A DNA stretch of 64,000 bases from Deltaproteobacteria bacterium (GCA_029261835.1 JAJDAO010000072.1:200841-264840); one strand, 5' to 3'. Counted from the first letter of the stretch, positions 37,115 to 46,630 are shown. Translations and numbers: made by a program. The notes: generated from the letters alone by a model not told the origin.

Positions 37115-38533
37115 CTACGGAACCGCGTACCCCAACGCCCGAAGCTGGTTGAGCTGCATTTCGCTCATCTCGAGCGTTGGCGTCCCGCCCTGCCACGACG
37201 GCTTCGCCTCGAGGTAGCTGTCCGCCAGCGCGCTCAGCCGCTCGATGATCTCGGGCTGCTGCGGACCCACGTCCTCGAGCTCCGCCGCGTCGCGGGCGAT
37301 GTCGAAGAGCTCCTCGTTGTTGCCGCCACCCGGGGTCGGGGTTCGCACGTAGCGGTAGCCTTGGTCGATGACGGAGACCGTGGGTGTCGGCTCCACGCCG
37401 CGGCGGCCCCAGGAGCGATCCAGGTGCGCGAACGCGGGCTTGCTCGTCTCGGCGACGGGTTCGCCGCGGGCGGCGGCCAGAATGGCGGGCCGCTGCGATT
37501 GGCCGTCCGCCCCGGCGATTGCCGGAAGCCCGAGCAGGTCGAGCACAGTCGGCCAGAGGTCCACGTTCGTGGTGACCTGCTCCATCACCACACCGGGCTC
37601 GAGCCGGAAGGGGAAGCTCACAATCAGGGGGATGTCGGTGGTCTCGCGATAGACGAAGCGGGCGTGCCCCTCGTAGCCACGCTCGCTGAAGGCCTCGCCG
37701 TGGTCCGATGCGATGACGATCAGCGTGTTCTCCAGCAAACCTTCGCGGGCGAGGTACTCGTAGAGCTCGCCAATCACGTAGTTCTCGCGCAGGATCGAGT
37801 TGTCGTAGACGTCCGAGTAGGCGGTCCCGAAGACGGCCGAGTCGTCGTCGTAGAGATACTCGTGCACGTCCATCAGGTGCAGGTAGAGGAACCACCGCTC
37901 CTTTCCGTAAATGCGTAGGAACTCAGTCGCGCCCCTCACCGCATCCAGGTCGGTGCCCACGTCCGATACAGTGGGGTTCTCACGGCGAACCGACGCCGGC
38001 GGCGGACGACCCACGGGCTTGGCGTAGACCTCGAAGCCCTGATCGAAGCCGAAGTAGCTCTCCACCCAGCCGTTGCGAAAGAGGCCCGCGGTGCGAAATC
38101 CCGCCTCACGCAGGATCTCCGCCGGAAGCTTGGCCTCGGGCGAGACCACATGCTCGGAGCGGGTCACACCGCTTCGAGTCGGGTAGAGGCCGGTCCACAT
38201 CGACGCCATCGAGCACTTGGTCCAGGACGACTGCGCGAGGTGGCGAGAGAAACGGACACCCTGCGACGCGAGTCGGTCGAGCAAGGGGCTGGTGTCGCGC
38301 TCGTACCCCCACGCTCCCAGGCGATCGGCGCGAAGCGTATCGATCATGATGAACAGCAGGTTCACGTCCGAGCGATCCCGCAGCGCCTCGATGTCGGCCG
38401 CGGATCCAGCCGGACGGTCGTCGCGCGGCACGAGGCTGATGTCGACCAGCGTCGAGAGGTAGGCGAGGATCACGACGGCTGCCATCGCGAACCAGGGCCA
38501 CCGCTTGCTGAGGAGGTGATTGAAGCTGCTCAT
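37115..38533 (-). CDS. Sulfatase-fold protein lacking the formylglycine cysteine
   Basis: A 472-residue protein of the alkaline-phosphatase/sulfatase superfamily with one N-terminal membrane helix (AMAAVVILAYLSTLV) and a periplasmic catalytic domain. The metal-site segment NLLFIMIDTLRADRLG (Asp65) and the second site IASDHGEAFSERG are intact. In place of C-[ST]-P-x-R, the catalytic loop reads T105-K-C-S-M-A-S-M-W-T-G, putting Thr where the modified cysteine should be, while the Cys two residues later occupies the proline position. It is therefore more likely a phosphodiesterase, phosphotransferase or inactive homologue than a classical sulfatase. Confidence 0.85.
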   Translation of the reverse strand: MSSFNHLLSKRWPWFAMAAVVILAYLSTLVDISLVPRDDRPAGSAADIEALRDRSDVNLLFIMIDTLRADRLGAWGYERDTSPLLDRLASQGVRFSRHLAQSSWTKCSMASMWTGLYPTRSGVTRSEHVVSPEAKLPAEILREAGFRTAGLFRNGWVESYFGFDQGFEVYAKPVGRPPPASVRRENPTVSDVGTDLDAVRGATEFLRIYGKERWFLYLHLMDVHEYLYDDDSAVFGTAYSDVYDNSILRENYVIGELYEYLAREGLLENTLIVIASDHGEAFSERGYEGHARFVYRETTDIPLIVSFPFRLEPGVVMEQVTTNVDLWPTVLDLLGLPAIAGADGQSQRPAILAAARGEPVAETSKPAFAHLDRSWGRRGVEPTPTVSVIDQGYRYVRTPTPGGGNNEELFDIARDAAELEDVGPQQPEIIERLSALADSYLEAKPSWQGGTPTLEMSEMQLNQLRALGYAVP

Positions 38534-38609
38534 GGGGGCCGACTCTAGCGAACCCGATCCAGAACGCGGCGGGCGCGGGCGCGGGCGCGTGCTGCTAGTC
38601 TCGCCGCCC

Positions 38610-40877
38610 ATGAGCCAGCTCCCCTGCGACACATCCAAAGCACTCCGGGAAGCGATCCGCTCCGCGAAGCCGCTTGTCCTCCTACTCGCACTTGCGTTCT
38701 CGACAACGCTGCCGATCGCCTGCCGGCCCGACGATCCGATCGCCGAGATCCGCGAGCTACACGCCAGCGGCAGCTACCAGGAGTCGCTCGAGCCGCTCCA
38801 GCAGCTCTTGGAGAGTCGGCCCGACGATCCGGAGGTCTTCTACCTCTACGGCATTGCCCTGACTGGCACCAGCCAGGTAACGCAGGCGGTCTGGCCACTT
38901 CGCCGGGCGATGGAGCACCCGGACTGGTACATGCGTGCAGCGCTCCAGCTCGCCAACCTGGCGAGTATGACATCCGATTGGGATATGGCGATCGAGACCC
39001 TGGACCCCCTCCTCGAGCGCGAGCCGGAGAACACCCAAGCGCTTCTGCTGCGCGCCTACGCGCGCGCACAGAGCCGCCAGGATTACGAGGGGGCGCTGGC
39101 GGACGCCGACGCCGTGCTGGAGCACGATGCCACCAGCGGTCAGGCTCTGACGATTCGCGGAGTCGCGCTGCTCGGTCTGGAGCGCATCGAAGAGGCCGGT
39201 GAGGCGATCGAAGCCGCCACCGCCCACTTCGAATCGGCGGGACTCGGCCTGGCGGAGTCGCCACGCTTTTGTGTCGTGCGGGCGATCTTCTCCAAGGAGA
39301 AGAACGAGATCGAGGCGGCCGAGAAGATCTTCGAGGAGTGCTTGGAGAAATACCCGGTCCACTTCCTGGTGGTCGACGAGGCGGCCAAGTTCTTCAACGA
39401 GCTCGGCCGCTACGATCGATCGCTGGAGATCGTGCGCACCGCCTTCGAGGGAGCACCCGGAGCGCGCTCGTACCGCCTCTCGCTCGTCAGCCGGCTGTCG
39501 ATGGCGGGCGAGCACGAAGAGGCCGAGCAGCTCATGCTGGAGGCCACCCAGGCCGAGCAGCCCGAGGTCGCCGCCAGCGCCTTCGCCGACCTGGCCGGGT
39601 ACTACTTCGAGAGAGAGCAGCTCGACGAGGCCGTCTCCGCCTTCGAGCAGGCGACGAATCTGGTGCCGGATCCGGGGCCGGAGTTTCTCTTCAACTATGC
39701 CGACACACTGGTGGCGGCCGAGCGGTACGAAAAGGCGCTGGCGCTGGCGGATCGCATGACGGTGGTTCCGCACCGGGAGCTGATCCGCGGCCGTGTAGCG
39801 TTGCAGCGAGGAAGCCCCGAAGAAGCACTGAAACACTTTTCGGAGGGTCTCAAGCTATGGCCCGCCAATGCAATCGCGCGCTTCTTCGCGGGCACTGCGG
39901 CTGAGCAGATCGGTGAGTTCGACCGGGCCATCGAAGAGTACCGCTACTCGATTCGAGCGGACGCCGGCGCCACCGACGCCCGTCTGCGGCTGGCGCAGCT
40001 CTACCTGGCAGAGGGAAACGACAGCTCCGCGCTGGAAGTGATCCGCCACAATATCGGCAACAAGCCCCACGGCGACCTGAAGCCCATTCTCCTCGAGCTG
40101 GAGATTCTCGCCCGCCTGGGTCGGGGCCACGAAATGCCCGAGCACGTCGCTGCCGTGATCCGGCCACCCGATGTCTGGGCGCAGGCCGTGACAGCGTTGG
40201 CGAAGGGCGCGCGAGCGAGACGCGGCCCGGCGGCGGCGGCGAAGATCGTGCTGAAGGCCGACCGACTCGACCTGACCGCTCCTCTGAACTCGCCGGCCCT
40301 GTCGAGCCTGGTGGTGGACCTGATCGACATCGGCCGCACCGGCGAAGCACTTGCGCGGCTGGACGCCGCGCTGCGGGCGCACCCCGAGGCAGGCGAGTTT
40401 CACGCTTTGAAGGGTCTGGCACTGTCACGCAGCGGTGGCGACACCGACGAAGCGCACGCCGCCTGGGAGCGCGCCCTGAAGCTCGACCCCGAGAATGCCG
40501 TTGCCTTGCGGGGACTCGCGGGACTCGAGGCAGCGGGCGGAGACCCCGAGACGGCGCTCGCCCTGTACCGGCGGGCGACCAGCGCCGATCCCGAAGACAC
40601 CGTGGCCCTGCGCGAGACGGCCGAGATATTGGCGGCACAGGAACGCCACCACGAAGCAGAGCAGGAGCTCGAGACGCTGCTCGAGCGCGATGCCTACCAT
40701 GGTGTTGCCGCTTTGCGTCTCGCGCAGCTGCTGCAGCTACACCCCGAGGCGTCGAGAGACGAGGCACGCATCATCGTGCTGCTGCGCGGGGCAGCACGCT
40801 TCGGCGCCGAAGCCAAGGCCGAGAAGCTGCTCGAACGCTTGGCCCCGGGCGGCGATTCGAAACCGACACCGCAGTAG
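38610..40877 (+). CDS. Large TPR-repeat protein, exported
   Basis: A 755-residue protein with an N-terminal hydrophobic segment ending in IAC, a possible but non-canonical lipoprotein cleavage site, followed by a long array of TPR helices throughout. Examples are EVFYLYGIALTGT, ALTIRGVALLGLERIEEA and AVALRGLAGLEAAGGDPETAL. TPR arrays mediate protein assembly. No catalytic domain is visible. It is divergent from the sulfatase-fold gene, with only 76 bp between them, so the two may share regulation. Envelope biogenesis or polysaccharide export would be typical roles; this is inference. Confidence 0.8.
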   Translation: MSQLPCDTSKALREAIRSAKPLVLLLALAFSTTLPIACRPDDPIAEIRELHASGSYQESLEPLQQLLESRPDDPEVFYLYGIALTGTSQVTQAVWPLRRAMEHPDWYMRAALQLANLASMTSDWDMAIETLDPLLEREPENTQALLLRAYARAQSRQDYEGALADADAVLEHDATSGQALTIRGVALLGLERIEEAGEAIEAATAHFESAGLGLAESPRFCVVRAIFSKEKNEIEAAEKIFEECLEKYPVHFLVVDEAAKFFNELGRYDRSLEIVRTAFEGAPGARSYRLSLVSRLSMAGEHEEAEQLMLEATQAEQPEVAASAFADLAGYYFEREQLDEAVSAFEQATNLVPDPGPEFLFNYADTLVAAERYEKALALADRMTVVPHRELIRGRVALQRGSPEEALKHFSEGLKLWPANAIARFFAGTAAEQIGEFDRAIEEYRYSIRADAGATDARLRLAQLYLAEGNDSSALEVIRHNIGNKPHGDLKPILLELEILARLGRGHEMPEHVAAVIRPPDVWAQAVTALAKGARARRGPAAAAKIVLKADRLDLTAPLNSPALSSLVVDLIDIGRTGEALARLDAALRAHPEAGEFHALKGLALSRSGGDTDEAHAAWERALKLDPENAVALRGLAGLEAAGGDPETALALYRRATSADPEDTVALRETAEILAAQERHHEAEQELETLLERDAYHGVAALRLAQLLQLHPEASRDEARIIVLLRGAARFGAEAKAEKLLERLAPGGDSKPTPQ

Positions 40878-40906
40878 GCAGCCCGGCGCCCGTACCGCGA
40901 GGCCCG

Positions 40907-42139
40907 CTACTTGGCCTCTCGCTCCATTGCCATCCGCGCCGCCTCGGGGATGGTGCGGATCTTCTCGACGAACTGCTCCGACAGACCCGACTGATCGAGC
41001 CAGGCGTTGGCAGACGCCTCGTCACTCATCAGCCATCCACGGGCGATCACACCGAGGGTCGGATTGCGCAGCACCGGGTCCTGTATTCCGCTCGCCCACC
41101 GAAGGCCCGCGAGGGGATCGTCCTCGCCGAGGTGCCTGGCGTATACCGAGACAGCGGGATCCAGCCAGCCATCGTGCTCCATGCCGACAAGCCAAGCCGC
41201 GGCCGCGGGCTTGTCGACCATTATCCACTTGCGATAGCTCTCGAGCACGCCGTCGTCGCGATTCTCGCCCGCGGGCAAACTCGAGAGCCAGCGCATGGCC
41301 GCCTCCGGCTGCCGCGTGACCCAGTGCATGCCAACCCGTCTTGGCAGGCCCTTGGCGTACGGACCCTCGAGGTGGCGCTCCGCAAAGGCCACCGCGAGCT
41401 GCGGATAGTCCTCCGCCACCGCGCTCGCCACCCGGCGAAAGGCGTTGAGCTTGAGTAACTCGTCGTCGTCGGGAAGCGCTTCGGCCCAGGCGATGGCTGC
41501 CTCGGGCCCGTCGCGCAGGACTCTGCGGCGCGTGACCACGTAGAGCGACCATTGGCGCTCCGGTCCCGGCCCGAGTGTCTTCACCCACTCGAGCGCACCG
41601 TCGTGGACCGATTCGTCCCAGCCCCGCAGCGCACTGTCGGTCCAGCGACGCCGCAGCAGGTTGTTCGGGGCGCTCAGGGTTGATCGCATCGCGGCGATGG
41701 GGTCGCTGGCCCCCCAGGCGCGCATCACGGCCCTCACCACTGGGATGGAGTTGCGCGTGCTCCAGTTCTGATGCGTCCACACCATGGCGCCCCTGGGGTC
41801 GAAGCGGGCCCACCACGCGCCGAAGAGGACCAGCTCGGTATCGCCGAGGTCGAGGAGGACGCTGTCGTACGCCTCTCTGATCTGCTCGAGTGACTCGGGC
41901 CCGAGGCGACCGAGCAGGCGCGACAGAGCCTCCGTTCGCTCCAGGAGATCCGGCTCGAGGAGAACGTCACGAACCTCGCCCGCGACGCCGGGCGGTGCGA
42001 AGTCATCCGGGACCGTGGTCTTGCTGCGCGAGGGTGGCAACCTGGGACCGGTATCCCGCTCGGTGCCAATCCGGTAGCCGACACCCAACCCTATGATTAT
42101 GCTAATAAAAATGCTCGTCGTAAGGATGGCTTTGGACAT
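40907..42139 (-). CDS. Membrane-anchored protein of unknown function, Trp-rich helical repeats
   Basis: A 410-residue protein from the ATG at 42139 with one N-terminal membrane helix (TTSIFISIIIGLGVGYRIG). The rest is soluble and helical and shows a loose repeat of about 35 residues with Trp-Ala/Trp-Ser motifs (AWWARFDPRGAMVW, GALEWVKTLG, AIAWAEALPD, AMRWLSSLPAG, AAAWLVG, GLRWASGI, NAWLDQ). This resembles repeat families in Myxococcota and Verrucomicrobia secreted proteins that I cannot name. The repeats suggest a binding scaffold. It is the convergent neighbour of the TPR protein. Confidence 0.7.
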   Translation of the reverse strand: MSKAILTTSIFISIIIGLGVGYRIGTERDTGPRLPPSRSKTTVPDDFAPPGVAGEVRDVLLEPDLLERTEALSRLLGRLGPESLEQIREAYDSVLLDLGDTELVLFGAWWARFDPRGAMVWTHQNWSTRNSIPVVRAVMRAWGASDPIAAMRSTLSAPNNLLRRRWTDSALRGWDESVHDGALEWVKTLGPGPERQWSLYVVTRRRVLRDGPEAAIAWAEALPDDDELLKLNAFRRVASAVAEDYPQLAVAFAERHLEGPYAKGLPRRVGMHWVTRQPEAAMRWLSSLPAGENRDDGVLESYRKWIMVDKPAAAAWLVGMEHDGWLDPAVSVYARHLGEDDPLAGLRWASGIQDPVLRNPTLGVIARGWLMSDEASANAWLDQSGLSEQFVEKIRTIPEAARMAMEREAK

Positions 42140-42569
42140 GGCGGCCGATGCTAGCAAATCGAGCCCCCACGACGAGATCAGCCGTCGTAGCCACCCATCC
42201 CGCTATCGCTGGGCAGAATCCCCCACGTGCGGCACATCACCCCGTTTTCGCATCCTGACTGCAAGTCATTGGGATTTCACGCTATTCCGGTCGCGTGTGG
42301 CTCCGGTGCTTGCCCGTTGGCGGATTCTGCACCAACTCGGGCACCGCCATTCAACGCCGTGGATCAAGGCGCCACGTGCAAACCACTGCCCAGGCAGGCT
42401 TTCTTCCCTTCGAAGGCCATCGAGAGTTACTGGCATCGGAATTGCTTTGTCATGCACCATCTGGGGCGCGGATCGCGCCGCTAAGAGCGCTCCCAACATC
42501 GCTGCAAAGTGATCACGACGATCGATGGGCCGGGCGGCAATGACCGGGAATCACAAGGAGAAACGACAG
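42140..42569. other. Intergenic region without a convincing gene
   Basis: About 430 bp upstream of the CTERM-like protein gene. Short open frames here have no ribosome site, no codon bias and no recognisable motif. Base composition is less GC-rich than in the neighbours. It probably holds the promoter and leader of the gene at 42570; the clear element is AAGGAG at 42555-42560. Confidence 0.4.
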
Positions 42570-43814
42570 ATGACACAACGAAGCTTGAAGCTGGGGATCG
42601 GGCTCGCGCTGGGCTTGGCTCTGGCGGTCGCAAACACCGCAGCGGCTCGAGTTCTGCCGATGAGCGGCGAGTGGTTCATGAATCGAGGTCCCTTGGTCGA
42701 CATTCCGGCCAATGGCGGCGTGGTCGGCTGTGGCGGCCCGGGCTCGCTCTCAGCCGGATGTCTGAATGGCTTGAAGCCCCTCAACGGCGGCATCCTCGCC
42801 GCACAGAATGCCGTCGGCGCGACGGGTTCGGCTCCCGCACAGTTCACGGTTGGGGCCAACGCGTTCGCGGCTGCAGGCGGTGCGGCGAACCGGCAGACAG
42901 TTGCGGTCGCGCTGATTCCGACGGTGATCCAGTTGGCTTCGCAATTCAGCCTGCTGGCCCCCGCCGGCACCGGCACTGCCGGCACCGGCGCAGTTCCGGC
43001 CGGTGTGGCGAGCTTCCAGAAGAATGCCTTTAGCAATGATCCGATGCAGGCCGCACGCCTGGCCGCGAACTTCACCTGGTGCCCCCCGACCGGCAACTGC
43101 GCGACGACCACGCTGAGTCTGGTCTACGGCAAGTACCAGGCGCAGATCAAGTACACCGGCGGCGCGAATGCGTTCGGCGGAAGCATGAATATGATGCTCA
43201 GGGACACGGGTGTCGTCTCCATCGACTTGAATGGCGCGGCGACAGGCGGAGCGGTTCTCCATCAGCTGGTGGGCGGAACCTCGAACCCCATCTTTGGTAA
43301 GCAGGTTGCGGGTGGCGCCTACGCGAACGCCCGCGTCCTCACTCTGGCAGCCGGCCCGATGTTCACCAAGTTCACGACCTCCTTCCCCTGCACCGGCGGC
43401 GCATTGCCGCCGCTGCCCGCGGGCTGCGGCGTCATCGTTGCGCAGGGCGCCCCCGCTGGGAGTCTGCCCGGCTCGCAGAACTTCGACTGGGGCATGCCCT
43501 GGACCACGGGAACCGTGTTCGTCAAGAACCTCCCCGGCGGCGCCAACGATCCGGCCACCACCTTCTCGGTGAAGGGAACCGACTCCCGCACAGCTCTGGG
43601 CGTGGGTCAGATCACGATGGTCGCGGGTGCCACGACCGAGCGTAAGCCGAGCGGCAATCACTTCGCCGCGCTGGAGATTGTTCGGATGAACTTCGGTCCC
43701 ATTGCCACACCGGCCCTTTCGACTCCGGCCATCGTGGCGATGGCGACGCTGATGCTGCTGGCGGGGGGCTACCTGGCCCGCGGCACGTTCGCTTCGAGAA
43801 AGAGCCAGGCGTAA
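42570..43814 (+). CDS. Secreted protein with a PEP/IPTL-CTERM-like sorting tail
   Basis: A 414-residue protein with a signal peptide (cleavage near ANTAAA). The mature domain is rich in Gly, Ala, Thr and Asn and almost free of charge. The C-terminus reads TPALSTPAIVAMATLMLLAGGY then RGTFASRK: a short Pro-containing motif, a membrane helix and a basic tail. This tripartite layout is the exosortase-type sorting signal of the PEP-CTERM/IPTL-CTERM classes. The mature protein is probably a surface protein. A strong terminator follows the gene. Confidence 0.7.
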   Translation: MTQRSLKLGIGLALGLALAVANTAAARVLPMSGEWFMNRGPLVDIPANGGVVGCGGPGSLSAGCLNGLKPLNGGILAAQNAVGATGSAPAQFTVGANAFAAAGGAANRQTVAVALIPTVIQLASQFSLLAPAGTGTAGTGAVPAGVASFQKNAFSNDPMQAARLAANFTWCPPTGNCATTTLSLVYGKYQAQIKYTGGANAFGGSMNMMLRDTGVVSIDLNGAATGGAVLHQLVGGTSNPIFGKQVAGGAYANARVLTLAAGPMFTKFTTSFPCTGGALPPLPAGCGVIVAQGAPAGSLPGSQNFDWGMPWTTGTVFVKNLPGGANDPATTFSVKGTDSRTALGVGQITMVAGATTERKPSGNHFAALEIVRMNFGPIATPALSTPAIVAMATLMLLAGGYLARGTFASRKSQA

Positions 43815-43855
43815 TCGCGGCTGGTCGCAACATCTAGGCAACACCTAGAAAGTGG

Positions 43856-43887
43856 AATGCCGGGCGGCTCTCGAGCCGTCCGGCATT
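43856..43887 (+). terminator. Strong hairpin terminator
   Basis: A 14-bp stem, AATGCCGGGCGGCT paired with AGCCGTCCGGCATT and broken only by one G-T wobble, around a 4-base loop, lies 42 bp after the CTERM-like gene and is followed by CTGTCTCTT. It separates that gene from the small secreted protein. Confidence 0.8.
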
Positions 43888-43964
43888 CTGTCTCTTGGGG
43901 AGCCTGGCTTCGAATCGACGGCTGTGCCACGGTTCTGATCTTCCCCGAGCAGGAGAGAGCCGCG

Positions 43965-44327
43965 ATGACCTGGACACGAGCAATGATCCGCACGACGGCG
44001 ATCGCATGCGCGATCGTCGCCCTGGGCTTCGCACCGGTTGGCATGGCGACGGCTCAGGATTTGGGCGAGGACTCGGACGTTTCCGACGTCTCTGAAATCG
44101 AGGAGCCGGAGGCGTCCGGCTCAGGCGTCTGGTCCGATGTCGGCGCCAAGACGCTCGACGCGGCGGTGCTGAGGCCGCTCGGTGCGCTCTCCAGCGCGGT
44201 GGGCTTCGGCTTCTTTCTGGCCTCGACGCCCTTCTTGGCTCCATTCGAGGGCATCGGCGACTCGTGGGACGCGTTCGTGAGAACGCCGGTCGAGAACACC
44301 TTCGAACGCCCATTGGGCGATCTCTAG
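43965..44327 (+). CDS. Small secreted/membrane protein of unknown function
   Basis: A 120-residue protein from the ATG at 43965, behind AGGAGAGAG. It has a signal peptide (core TTAIACAIVALGFA, cleavage after TAQ), a short acidic Ser/Glu region, then a compact domain with a hydrophobic segment (GALSSAVGFGFFLASTPFLAPF) and a terminal VRTPVENTFERPLGDL. The pattern of a hydrophobic core followed by a P-x-x-x-F-x-RPLG ending recurs in small conserved proteins of proteobacteria, but no function is known to me. Its stop overlaps the stop of the convergent minus-strand fragment. Confidence 0.65.
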   Translation: MTWTRAMIRTTAIACAIVALGFAPVGMATAQDLGEDSDVSDVSEIEEPEASGSGVWSDVGAKTLDAAVLRPLGALSSAVGFGFFLASTPFLAPFEGIGDSWDAFVRTPVENTFERPLGDL

Positions 44328-44494
44328 CGCGAGATCTCTAGAAGCCATCTCATAGATCCCGGACCGAGCCCGCTCCTACGGCAGTCGTCCAATATGCCCA
44401 CGGGATCCAGCCCCTGGTCAATGCGAGCCCGCACCTCCTGCTGGACCTCGTCCCGCTTGAGAAATCTCAGTGCCTCTGCCAGATCTGTGGGCAT
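44324..44494 (-). pseudogene. Fragment resembling the N-terminal cap of a corrinoid-binding protein
   Basis: A 56-residue reading frame behind a GGGAG ribosome site, overlapping the 3' end of the S9 peptidase gene. The first about 45 residues (MPTDLAEALRFLKRDE...QGLDPVGILDDCRRSG) resemble the four-helix cap that precedes the B12-binding domain of MttC/MetH-type corrinoid proteins. The cobalamin domain with DxHxxG is missing, and the frame ends in unrelated residues. It is most likely a remnant of a truncated corrinoid gene, though a short standalone helical protein cannot be excluded. Confidence 0.4.
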
Positions 44495-46562
44495 CCGCTT
44501 CTCCCGTCCGCGTCTGCGCTCGGCTGGCCGCCAGGTGGCGCTCGAAGAAAGCTGCCAGCTTGCTGTAGAAGTCGATCCTGTTTCGCTCGTCGAGGAAGCC
44601 GTGAACCTCGTCGCGATAGAGGTGCAGCTCGACCTCGCCACCCGCTGCCTCGAGGGCGTCGGCCATGGCGTTCGCCTGTTTCACGTGGACGCGCGGATCC
44701 TGAGTGCCGTGGGCGATGAGCACCGGCGCCTTGATCCTGTCGGCTTGCCGCGCAGGAGAAACGGACACGAGATACTCCCTGTCTTCCCACTCGTCCCCCA
44801 CCATGCGCTCCATCTGCCCTTCGAAGAAGAGGTAGTGCTCGTCGTCGTTCAGCATCGTGATGAGGTCGGTGACGCCCGCGTAGCTCGCACCCGCGCGGAA
44901 GAGGTCCGGCGTCTTGACGAGCGCCTGCAACGATGCGTACCCGCCGTAGCTGATTCCGAATATCCCCATCCGGCCGGGGTCCGCGATGCCCTGCTCGATC
45001 AGCCAGCGGGCCCCATCCGTAATATCGTCCTGCATCTCGAGACCGAACTCCCCATAGCCCAGCGCCTTGTGGCGGGCGCCGTACCCGATGGAACCGCGGA
45101 AGTTCAGCTGGAACACCGCAAAGCCTCGGCTGGCCAGAAACTGCACCTCAGCGTTCCAGCCCCAGACGTCGCGCGCCCAGGGGCCACCGTGCGGCAGCAC
45201 GATCGTCGGCAGATTGTGCGGCTCGGCGCCCACCGGAAGCGTCAAATAGCCGTGGATCACGATCCCGTCGCGCGCATCGAAGGTGATGGGCTTCATTGGC
45301 GCGAACTCGGTGCCGTCGAGCTCAGGATAGGCCTCGAATAAGAAAGAGAGCTTCCTGGACTCTCGGTCGAAGAGGTAGTACTTCGGCGGAACCGTGTCAG
45401 CGCTGGCGTGCACGATGACGAGACGTTCATCCAGATCCCAGTCGATGATCCGATTTACCGTATCGGGCAGAGCGCGATCGATGGCCGCCTGCTCGCGCTC
45501 TGCTCCTTCGTCGACGAAATGGAGCTGCGGCTTGTCAGTGTCATAGCGCACGGCGAGCAGGCGGCCGCTGTCGGACTGGACGATCGCGCCCGCGTCGACG
45601 TCCAGATGGCCGAAGATCCTCTCACCGAGCTGCCCTTTGGCGAGATCGTAGGAGTACAGCGACCACCTGCCGGTCTCCCGATTGGACCACATGTAAACTG
45701 TGCTCGGGTCTTCACTGAAGCCCGCAAACCCGAAGCCCCCGTCCTCGAAGGGATCCCAGCGAAGGATCTCCTCGAAACGACCCTCGGGACCAATGCGGGC
45801 GTAGAGGAATCTCGTCGTTCCAGTCCTCTTTCCTCCCCAGCCAACACGCACGTGGCCACGGTGGTCGGCGGCCCAGCCCGTCACGAAGGGACGAAATCGG
45901 GCGACATTCGACAGCGCCCCGGTCATTATGTTGACGCGGTACGCGCTCTTCCCAGACTGGCCCGGCCTCCACCAGCTCATCAGGATGTGGTCGGGATCCC
46001 TGGGGAGCCAGCTGATGATGTCGTCCTGGTACTGCGAATACTCCTGGTAGGGCCAGTTCTTGCCCAGATACCTTGGTTGCTCGCCGTTCAGCTCGACGAC
46101 CATCAGTCGGCTCTGCCGTGCGCGAACAACCGTCACATAGGGATTCTGCGACGGCATCTCCATGCTGACGAGAATCCGCTCATTGCTCCCCCACCCCACC
46201 TTCCGAATGCCTACGCTGCTGCGGCTAGACCGATTGGATTCTCTGCGCACGACCTTGGCGAGCGGTCGGATCTTGCCGCCGCCGAGAGGGAGAACGACCA
46301 GCAGGTCGGTGTCTCCCTGGGCGCGAACCGCCGCTACGTGCCGGCCATCGGGCGATAACGTTGCGTGCGACAGAAGAGGTGCCCGGAAGAACGCGGCAGC
46401 CGGGAGCTTGCCATCGCTCTCCGGCTCGACCGACGGGCGCTCGCCGCTGGCGCTAATGGTCGATCGACAGCCGGTGAGCGACACCGCCAGCGAGAGGGCG
46501 CCAACGAGCACGAGCCTTGCGAAGGACAGATCTCGAATTGAGAATGCCACCGTGCATCGCAT
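44418..46562 (-). CDS. S9-family prolyl oligopeptidase-like lipoprotein
   Basis: A 714-residue exported peptidase. The signal peptide ends in a lipobox LTGC (Cys32). Beta-propeller repeats occupy about residues 60-420. The alpha/beta hydrolase domain carries the nucleophile in GISYGGY (Ser538), the acid in GTQDPRV and the histidine in DEVHGF. The family cleaves peptides or dipeptides after Pro or Ala and includes acylaminoacyl peptidases. The last about 40 residues beyond the fold are low complexity. The signal suggests anchoring to the periplasmic side of an envelope membrane. Confidence 0.9.
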   Translation of the reverse strand: MRCTVAFSIRDLSFARLVLVGALSLAVSLTGCRSTISASGERPSVEPESDGKLPAAAFFRAPLLSHATLSPDGRHVAAVRAQGDTDLLVVLPLGGGKIRPLAKVVRRESNRSSRSSVGIRKVGWGSNERILVSMEMPSQNPYVTVVRARQSRLMVVELNGEQPRYLGKNWPYQEYSQYQDDIISWLPRDPDHILMSWWRPGQSGKSAYRVNIMTGALSNVARFRPFVTGWAADHRGHVRVGWGGKRTGTTRFLYARIGPEGRFEEILRWDPFEDGGFGFAGFSEDPSTVYMWSNRETGRWSLYSYDLAKGQLGERIFGHLDVDAGAIVQSDSGRLLAVRYDTDKPQLHFVDEGAEREQAAIDRALPDTVNRIIDWDLDERLVIVHASADTVPPKYYLFDRESRKLSFLFEAYPELDGTEFAPMKPITFDARDGIVIHGYLTLPVGAEPHNLPTIVLPHGGPWARDVWGWNAEVQFLASRGFAVFQLNFRGSIGYGARHKALGYGEFGLEMQDDITDGARWLIEQGIADPGRMGIFGISYGGYASLQALVKTPDLFRAGASYAGVTDLITMLNDDEHYLFFEGQMERMVGDEWEDREYLVSVSPARQADRIKAPVLIAHGTQDPRVHVKQANAMADALEAAGGEVELHLYRDEVHGFLDERNRIDFYSKLAAFFERHLAASRAQTRTGEADAHRSGRGTEISQAGRGPAGGAGSH

Positions 46563-46630
46563 TCTACCGGGCAGGTGGAGGCAAGCACAACTGTTTTCGA
46601 GGCCCGCGCTCGCCCCCTCGCACGGTACCG

